From Pseudomonas sp. BN417 (GTDB lineage Bacteria; Pseudomonadota; Gammaproteobacteria; Pseudomonadales; Pseudomonadaceae), in contig NZ_SSOJ01000073.1 of NCBI RefSeq assembly GCF_029871205.1, forward strand, positions 1 through 38,360: a stretch of 38,360 nucleotides of DNA, in the 5' to 3' direction. Each line of letters starts with the position of its first letter. Positions within the stretch are counted from its first letter, which is position 1. Shown here one piece after another: positions 32,219 to 38,360 of the stretch. The notes below the pieces were generated by a model. It saw nothing but the letters and a program-made list of their open reading frames with translations. It did not search any database and was not told the DNA's origin. A program made the position numbers and the translations under genes.

Positions 32219-33484
32219 ATGTACGACTCATCCCTGAGCCTCAACGATTTCGATGCCGAGCTGTGCGAGGCCATTCGCGGCGAAGAACACCGCCAGGAAG
32301 ATCACGTCGAGCTCATCGCCTCTGAGAACTACGCCAGTCCCCTGGTCATGAAAGTGCAGAACTCGGTGTTCACCAACAAGTACGCCGAAGGCTATCCGGG
32401 CAAGCGCTACTACAGCGGTTGCGAGTATGTCGACGTGGCTGAGCGCCTGGCTATCGAACGGGTCAAGCAGCTGTTTGACTGCGACTATGCCAACGTTCAA
32501 CCGCATGCCGGCGCCCAGGCCAACGCTGCCGTATTCCTGGCACTGATCAACCCCGGTGATACTGTGATGGGCATGAACCTTGCCCAGGGCGGCCACCTTA
32601 CCCATGGCAACCCGTCCAACTTCTCTGGCCGCCACTACAAGATCGTCCCCTACGGCCTCGACCCCGAGACTGGGCTGATCAACTACGACGAGATGGAGCG
32701 CATTGCCCTAGAGACCCGACCGAAGATGCTTATCGGCGGTTTTTCGGCTTACTCGCGTTACAAGGACTGGGCACGCATGCGCGCCATCGCCGACAAGATC
32801 GGGGCCATCTTCTGGGTCGACATGGCCCACGTCGCCGGCCTGGTGGCGGCGGGCGAGTACCCGAATCCTCTGCCGCACGCCCATGTCGTCACCAGTACCA
32901 CCCACAAAACGCTGCGCGGTCCACGCGGTGGGCTGATCCTGGCCACGGGCCAAGACGAGACCTTCTACAAGCAGCTCGATTCGGCGGTGTTCCCAGGGGT
33001 CCAGGGCGGCCCGCTGATGCACCAGATCGCTGCTAAGGCGGTGGCCTTCAAGGAAGCCCTGGCGCCAGCGTTCAAGACCTACCAGCAGCAGACAGTGGTC
33101 AACGCCAGGGCCATGGCGGCGGTGCTGCAAAAGCGCGGTTACAAGATTGTCTCCGGTGGTACCGACAACCACATGATGCTCATAGACCTTTCCGACAAGC
33201 CATACACCGGCAAGGAAGCCGATGCGGCGCTGAGCAACGCCTGCATCACCGCCAACAAGAACTCGGTGCCCAACGACCCGCGTTCGCCATTCGTGACGTC
33301 CGGCTTGCGCATCGGCACCCCGGCGGTGACCACTCGCGGCTTTGGCGTGGACGATTGCGAGCAGTTGACAGGCTGGCTGTGCGACGTGCTGGATGTCCTG
33401 GAGTCGGGTGGCAGCGAGCAGGTGACGCAACAGGTGCGTGAACAGGTAGCGGCGCTGTGCCGCCGCCATCCGGTATACCGTTGA
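32219..33484 (+). CDS. glyA: Serine hydroxymethyltransferase
   Basis: This 421-residue fold-type I enzyme interconverts serine and glycine with tetrahydrofolate, and can cleave other beta-hydroxy amino acids. It shows [29 protein letters not shown] with the ring-stacking His126, [18 protein letters not shown], and PLP-Lys230 in [14 protein letters not shown]. Two serines that border the PLP phosphate in E. coli GlyA (Ser97 and Ser99) are both Ala here (HAGAQAN), and Gly in YYGG is Ser66. Whether this weakens PLP binding is untested. The ATG at 32219 gives the usual GlyA length (E. coli 417); the longer frame overlaps the argD-like gene. It ends the cluster. The housekeeping glyA copy should lie elsewhere. 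Confidence 0.93.
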   Translation: MYDSSLSLNDFDAELCEAIRGEEHRQEDHVELIASENYASPLVMKVQNSVFTNKYAEGYPGKRYYSGCEYVDVAERLAIERVKQLFDCDYANVQPHAGAQANAAVFLALINPGDTVMGMNLAQGGHLTHGNPSNFSGRHYKIVPYGLDPETGLINYDEMERIALETRPKMLIGGFSAYSRYKDWARMRAIADKIGAIFWVDMAHVAGLVAAGEYPNPLPHAHVVTSTTHKTLRGPRGGLILATGQDETFYKQLDSAVFPGVQGGPLMHQIAAKAVAFKEALAPAFKTYQQQTVVNARAMAAVLQKRGYKIVSGGTDNHMMLIDLSDKPYTGKEADAALSNACITANKNSVPNDPRSPFVTSGLRIGTPAVTTRGFGVDDCEQLTGWLCDVLDVLESGGSEQVTQQVREQVAALCRRHPVYR

Positions 33485-33684
33485 CTCGTTATCCCTCGGG
33501 TGCGGCTTATTGCCGGCCCAGAGGCTGTCTGCGAGCAGTGTGGAAACAGCAGCTTCCAGGAGGCATTTACCGACGTGGATACGCCAACCACATTTGCCAC
33601 CCAGTCTTATGCCGTTGCTACGCAACTGCTGTGTGAACAGGAACTGGATGCTGGGATGGATAGAATAAAACCGGACTGATTGGC

Positions 33685-33985
33685 AGGCATCAGCCCGGAG
33701 CAACCGCTGCATCCCACCCTGAGCCTGGCTCTGACCAATTAGCGCCAGTTGCTGGAAGACGCCGCGCGTCGGTCCGGCTGCGACAACTTCGGGCTGCGCT
33801 ATGGGCAACATCCAGTCCCGCGACCAGGAGTTGCTCGGCTACGTCGGGCTGTTCTCGAGCACCCTGGAGAAGGCGCGGAAGAACTTCGCGACCACCTTCC
33901 CCTAACACCAGCACGGCACACTGATTCGCCTGATGAATTGCGGTTGGTGCTTCCGCTTCGATTTCCAGTTGCGCCACATTGCGCG
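33685..33985 (+). pseudogene. Broken partial copy of the downstream AraC-family regulator gene
   Basis: The stretch aligns with 34372-34665 of the intact gene, about 75-80 percent identical by eye. It reads ISPEQPLHPTLSLALTN, a stop (TAG), RQLLEDAARRSGCDNFGLRY with a frame change after GQ, then LLGYVGLFSSTLEKARKNFA and a further stop. Only the segment corresponding to residues about 50-148 remains. This is a degenerate paralogue, possibly from a tandem duplication or a replaced ancestral copy. Confidence 0.8.
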
Positions 33986-33990
33986 ATCTG

Positions 33991-34020
33991 ACTCCCCCTC
34001 CCACCGGGAGAGGGGGAGAA
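33991..34020. repeat. C-rich/G-rich hairpin
   Basis: CTCCCCCTCCC, a short ACC loop and GGGAGAGGGGGAG form a strong stem with a small bulge, a REP-like or terminator-like structure directly after the pseudogene. Confidence 0.5.
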
Positions 34021-34170
34021 CGAGTGTCGCGCCGTGCCCATCCCCAGACTGTTACCCATCACCCCACCGGCCCCGCCCCGGCACGGGGCACGGCTCGATG
34101 GCGTGCACGCAGATGGCTCGGAAATCCCCTATTCATGGGCGCTCTGACCCGTATTCGCGCGGCCGCTCAA

Positions 34171-34188
34171 GGGGCATGGGTTTTGCTT
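34171..34188 (+). promoter_or_regulatory. Sigma-54-like promoter of the AraC-family regulator
   Basis: The sequence GGCATGGGTTTTGC has GG at 34173-34174 and GC at 34185-34186 separated by ten bases, with TTGC at the -12 element. This fits the sigma-54 consensus. The ATG follows about 38 bases after the -12 element. Confidence 0.45.
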
Positions 34189-34223
34189 GAATGCGTGATC
34201 AAAAAAAGACTCGGTAGCCCGTG

Positions 34224-35276
34224 ATGAACCAGCCCCTGTTTTCCAGTGTCGGCCTGCAGGCACCTGCGGTGAACAACGTCGGCGTGCTGTCGGCGGCTGC
34301 CAGCGGCCTCGATCGCTTCATCACCGACCAGGGCGGCGACCTGGACCTGGTCTTCGGCCGTGCCGGCATCGACCCGGAGCAGTTGCTCCACCCCACGCTG
34401 AGCCTGGCCCTGCCCAACTACTGCCAGGTGCTGGAGGAAGCCGCCCGGCAATCGGGCTGCGACAACTTCGGTCTGCGCTATGGCCAGCAGTTCCAGCCCC
34501 GCGCGCTGGGTCTGCTGGGTTACGTCGGACTCTGCTCGGACACCCTGGAAGAGGCACTGAAGAACTTCGCCGCCGCCTTTCCCTATCACCAGCACAGCAC
34601 GTTAATCCGCCTGGTGGATTGCGGCGAGTGCTACCGCTTCGACTACCAGGTCCGCCACGGCGCCATCCTCGACCGCCGCCAGGACGCCGAGCTGACCATG
34701 GGCATGGCATTCAACCTGATGCGCCATGTCCTGGGTGCCGAGTGGACGCCGCGCGCGGTGGCCTTCGAACACGAGCGCCCCGAGGGCTGGCAGGAGCACG
34801 GCCAGGCCTTCGGCGCGCCGGTGCAGTTCGGCCGGCCCTGCAACTTCCTGCTGGTTCCCAAGGGCGATGTGCACGGCAAGGCCATGCCGGAACGCGATCC
34901 TAACCTGCTGTTCCTGGTCCAGGACGTGATCCGCAGGCTGGGGGAGCAGGACATGCGACCGAGCCTGCTGGAAGAGGCGGGCACCCAGATCCGCCTCGCC
35001 CTGGCCCTGGGCGAGCCCAGCCTGGAGCAGATCGCCGAGCGCCTGGAGCTGACCCCGGCGGGATTGCAGCGCCGCCTGCGCGAGGAGAACCTCAGCTTCA
35101 GCCAGCTGGTGGAACAGACCCGCCGCGAGCTGGCGCTGCACTACCTGCGCCAGCGCCAGCGGCCGATTTCCGAACTGGCGCCCCTGCTCGGCTACTCCGA
35201 AACCAGCGCCTTCTCCCGCGCCTTCCGCCGCTGGTTCGGGGTGAGCCCGAGGCAGTGGCGGGGTGACGAGCGCTGA
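34224..35276 (+). CDS. AraC-family regulator with OruR/QhpR-type ligand domain
   Basis: This 350-residue protein has an arabinose-binding-like N-terminal domain of the OruR/ArgR branch (about 1-215; ASGLDRFITDQGGD, HPTLSLALPNYCQVLEEAAR, GLLGYVGLCSDTLEEALKNF) and a single C-terminal AraC helix-turn-helix pair (about 250-345; SLEQIAERLELTPAGLQRRL and ISELAPLLGYSETSAFSRAF then RRWFGVSPRQWR). Related proteins control ornithine or amine catabolism; QhpR for amine dehydrogenase is one I recall as similar. It stands between the PLP cluster and exaC, so amine metabolism fits. A GTG one codon upstream (34221) is possible. A degenerate copy lies just upstream. Confidence 0.85.
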   Translation: MNQPLFSSVGLQAPAVNNVGVLSAAASGLDRFITDQGGDLDLVFGRAGIDPEQLLHPTLSLALPNYCQVLEEAARQSGCDNFGLRYGQQFQPRALGLLGYVGLCSDTLEEALKNFAAAFPYHQHSTLIRLVDCGECYRFDYQVRHGAILDRRQDAELTMGMAFNLMRHVLGAEWTPRAVAFEHERPEGWQEHGQAFGAPVQFGRPCNFLLVPKGDVHGKAMPERDPNLLFLVQDVIRRLGEQDMRPSLLEEAGTQIRLALALGEPSLEQIAERLELTPAGLQRRLREENLSFSQLVEQTRRELALHYLRQRQRPISELAPLLGYSETSAFSRAFRRWFGVSPRQWRGDER

Positions 35277-35293
35277 TCCCTGGGATAACCCCC

Positions 35294-35333
35294 TGTAGGA
35301 GCGAATTCATTCGCGAATAAATTCGCTCCTACA
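35294..35333. repeat. REP-like palindrome
   Basis: TGTAGGAGCGAAT and ATTCGCTCCTACA form a perfect 13-bp stem around a loop that itself contains ATTCGCGAAT. This is the common GTAGGAGCGAATTC extragenic palindrome type of pseudomonads. Confidence 0.7.
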
Positions 35334-35459
35334 AACGCATGTCCCACCAATCGGTAGCCCGGATGAAGCCCGGGGAAATCCAATCGCTTGCGCAGGAGTC
35401 CCCTGCAAGGCTCGGGGGCAGACCTTCGGCCTGCTCAGCGAATGAATTCGCCCCCCCCA

Positions 35460-35510
35460 GGGTTCGAGTCCCGCCGTGGGCCGCAAGTGTTTCCAGGCTG
35501 CGGCTTTTTT
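35460..35510 (+). other. tRNA-like T-arm scrap followed by a terminator
   Basis: GGGTTCGAGTCCC (35460-35472) has the TTCGA loop and flanking stem of a tRNA T-arm, but the sequence upstream cannot form the rest of a tRNA. A hairpin GCCGCA...TGCGGC with six T follows at 35480-35510. It may be the 3' end of a lost tRNA gene. Confidence 0.4.
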
Positions 35511-35606
35511 GTGGGGGCGATTTCAATCGCTGACCGGTCCGCAGGACCGGCTTTCGGACTTGCCGGGGGACGCTGCGCATCCCTTCGCGAATGAATTCGC
35601 TCCCAC
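35511..35606. repeat. Composite REP-like palindrome
   Basis: The outer arms GTGGGGGCGA (35511-35520) and TCGCTCCCAC (35597-35606) pair with one wobble. An inner perfect hairpin CCGGTCC-GCA-GGACCGG lies at 35534-35550. Confidence 0.6.
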
Positions 35607-35632
35607 AAGTAATGGCAGTCATCCAGACAACA

Positions 35633-35658
35633 AAAAACGCGGCCGAGGCCGCGTTTTT
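35633..35658. terminator. Bidirectional terminator downstream of exaC
   Basis: AAAAACGCGGCC and GGCCGCGTTTTT form a perfect 12-bp stem with A- and T-runs, 17 bases beyond the exaC stop on the minus strand. Confidence 0.85.
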
Positions 35659-35674
35659 CGTTACCAGGCGTGGA

Positions 35675-37195
<1,521 letters not shown>

Positions 37196-37542
37196 GGTGT
37201 TTCTCCTGGCTCTTGTGTTTGTTGGAGAGAACGCTTGCCTGCTCGCGAGATCGTGAACAGGCTCTCGGTGGCGTTTGTATCTCCTGAGCAAGGCCTGGGC
37301 CAAAGTGCCAGGAGTGCCGTGCCAGAGCGGTTCTCCGCTATATGATGCGGGCGGCCCGCGGTGGGCTGTCGCAAGGCCGGTACAAACCAGGGTGACACTT
37401 TGTCACGCAAATGGCACAGCGGGTGACCGGCGGGTCAGCGGGCCATTGCAAAGGACTGCACGCTGGGGGATGCTGCGGCGATGCGGGTGCCGCGCCACGG
37501 CCCGGGCTGCCTCCCGGAGGCCCGCACTGGAGAAGAACAACA
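37196..37542. promoter_or_regulatory. Divergent promoter region of exaC and the sigma-54 activator gene
   Basis: There are 347 bases without a gene. It contains the sigma-54-like site for exaC, and room beyond it (37305-37450) for upstream activator sites. GGTGACACTTTGTCAC at 37391-37406 contains GTGACA and TGTCAC halves (GTGACAC-TT-TGTCAC-like symmetry), a plausible activator site. A GGAGAAG ribosome-binding site precedes the activator start. Confidence 0.5.
37286..37303 (-). promoter_or_regulatory. Sigma-54-like promoter of exaC
   Basis: Read on the minus strand the site is TTGGCCCAGGCCTTGCT, with GG and GC separated by ten bases and TTGC at -12. The predicted transcription start leaves about 80 bases of leader before the exaC ATG. 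Confidence 0.55.
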
Positions 37543-38360
37543 ATGCAGAACCCTCACAGCCGTCACGCCCAACAGGTGCTGACCCTGGCACAGGGCAAGG
37601 CGCAGGCCAGCGGGCCGGCTGCCGACCCTTCGATCGCCCGTTCCTGGCTGCGCTGCCTGGAGGATTACCACCTCGACCCGGCTTTGCCGGTGGCGCCGAC
37701 GGTGCTGGAGCACGGGCGCATGCTTGAATGCCGCGAGCGCATGCAGCAAGTGCTGGAGATCGCCAGCGGCGAGATGAACAACCTCTACCGGCAGCTCTCC
37801 GGAGCCGGGCACGCGGTGCTGCTCACCGACGCCCGCGGCGTCATCCTCAACTGCGTCACCGCCCATGCCGAGCGGCCGACTTTCGAACGCGCCGGGCTCT
37901 GGCTCGGCGCCGACTGGAGCGAGTCCAGCGAAGGCACCAACGGCATCGGCACCTGCGTGGTGGAGCGTCAGGCGCTGACCATCCACCAGGACGAACACTT
38001 CCGCAGCCGTCACACCGGCCTCACCTGTTCCGCCAGCCCGGTGTTCGATCCCCAGGGCGACCTGATGGCGGTGCTCGACGTGTCCTCCGCGCGGCATGAC
38101 ATGTCGCGCCAGAGCCAGTTCCACACCATGGCGTTGGTCAACCTCTCGGCCAAGATGATCGAGAGCTGCTACTTCCTGCGCCGCTTCGAAGGCGAATGGC
38201 TGCTGCGTTTCCACCTGCAGGCCGAGTACGTCGGCCTGTTCAGCGAAGGGCTGCTGGCCTTCGACGGCGAAGGGCGCATTCGTGCAGTCAACCAGAGCGC
38301 GATCAACCTGCTCGGCTGCTTCCGCGAGCAGTTGCTCGGCCAGCCGGTGGAAGCCTTCTT
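37543..38360 (+). CDS. Sigma-54-dependent activator of the AcoR/EatR type, N-terminal part
   Basis: The frame is open for 272 codons to the window end. After a helical start with DPSIARSWLRCLEDYHLDP (about 28-46, typical of AcoR-type regulators), a GAF-like domain spans about 75-205 with SESSEGTNGIGTCVVERQAL and HTGLTCSASPVFDPQGDLMA. A PAS domain then begins (about 235; GLLAFDGEGRIRAVNQSAIN). The AAA+ and Fis domains lie beyond the window. It is divergent from exaC, and in P. aeruginosa the equivalent gene (EatR, from memory) activates ethanolamine use. The effector is presumably ethanolamine or acetaldehyde. Confidence 0.88.
   Translation, partial: MQNPHSRHAQQVLTLAQGKAQASGPAADPSIARSWLRCLEDYHLDPALPVAPTVLEHGRMLECRERMQQVLEIASGEMNNLYRQLSGAGHAVLLTDARGVILNCVTAHAERPTFERAGLWLGADWSESSEGTNGIGTCVVERQALTIHQDEHFRSRHTGLTCSASPVFDPQGDLMAVLDVSSARHDMSRQSQFHTMALVNLSAKMIESCYFLRRFEGEWLLRFHLQAEYVGLFSEGLLAFDGEGRIRAVNQSAINLLGCFREQLLGQPVEAF

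Larger units (their letters stand above)
33485..34223. other. Gene-poor region after glyA: unknown sequence, pseudogene, hairpin and promoter
   Basis: Bases 33485-33684 contain no recognisable gene. Then comes a broken copy of the next regulator gene (33685-33985), a C-rich/G-rich hairpin at about 33991-34020, and a stretch leading to a sigma-54-like promoter at 34173. No terminator with a T-run was seen behind glyA. Confidence 0.6.
35277..35674. other. Mosaic intergenic region of REP-like palindromes
   Basis: There is no gene. It contains three palindromic elements sharing GCGAATGAATTCGC-like cores, a tRNA-like 3' fragment with a terminator, and the exaC terminator. Each is listed separately. 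Confidence 0.7.

Noticed and set aside
32708-33811. 367-codon minus-strand frame over the end of glyA
   Set aside because: It is antisense to glyA and to the AraC pseudogene; no motifs.
35440-35490. Complete tRNA gene
   Set aside because: Only a T-arm-like piece is present; no acceptor, D-arm or anticodon stem can be formed upstream.
35385-35610. Possible CRISPR-like array because GCGAATGAATTCGC recurs
   Set aside because: The copies are palindromic REP-like units at irregular spacing without uniform spacers, and no cas genes are present.

Overview
The window is from a high-GC gammaproteobacterium, almost certainly a Pseudomonas. The evidence is an OprD-family porin, a sigma-54 AcoR/EatR-type regulator, and a backbone order ppa - mtfA-like peptidase - dedA - (phosphatase/kinase-like gene) - GNAT - CoA hydrolase - eutC - eutB - ethanolamine permease - exaC-type aldehyde dehydrogenase - regulator. 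From memory this matches the PA4031-PA4021 neighbourhood of P. aeruginosa. All calls come from reading the sequence; no searches were run.

Layout. 1-1183: an IS110-family element (IS621-like transposase, minus strand, cut by the window start) with a structured leader that is a good bridge-RNA candidate. 1184-5885: ordinary chromosomal genes (TSUP exporter, lipoprotein, rRNA-methyltransferase-like protein, a 23-residue membrane miniprotein, a YfeH-type transporter divergent from an AraC regulator). 6012-9115: a 3.1-kb segment bounded by a 24-bp direct repeat, with paired 12-bp repeats just inside both ends and the start of a broken integrase at the right. It looks like a decayed mini-island carrying an Old Yellow Enzyme-type reductase, a 3-alpha-hydroxysteroid-dehydrogenase-like SDR, and pieces of another SDR and an alcohol dehydrogenase. 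9277-13961: an operon of aldehyde dehydrogenase, zinc alcohol dehydrogenase and alpha/beta hydrolase, divergent from an AraC regulator, suited to stepwise oxidation of an alcohol (perhaps released from an ester). 14020-25840: backbone genes ending in the ethanolamine utilisation genes, with an OprD porin downstream.

25841-35674 lies where, in the remembered backbone, the permease and exaC are neighbours. It carries a MocR/PdxR-like regulator divergent from serC-like, benE-like transporter, yggS-like, argD-like and glyA genes. Five of these six proteins belong to PLP-binding families. A 12-bp-period direct repeat in the serC-transporter gap resembles the motif I recall for PdxR regulators. The SerC-like and GlyA-like proteins have substitutions at positions that bind phosphate in their E. 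coli relatives. I regard this PLP-centred cluster as the best candidate for an undescribed system. Possible roles are resistance to a PLP-enzyme poison, catabolism of an unusual amino acid, or conditional PLP-enzyme supply. It is followed by a broken copy of the next AraC regulator gene, the intact regulator, and a mosaic of REP-like palindromes with a tRNA-like 3' scrap.

35675-38360: exaC-type aldehyde dehydrogenase, with a sigma-54 promoter-like site upstream, divergent from a sigma-54-dependent activator cut by the window end. Together with eutBC and the permease this forms an ethanolamine to acetaldehyde to acetate pathway, here physically split by the PLP cluster.
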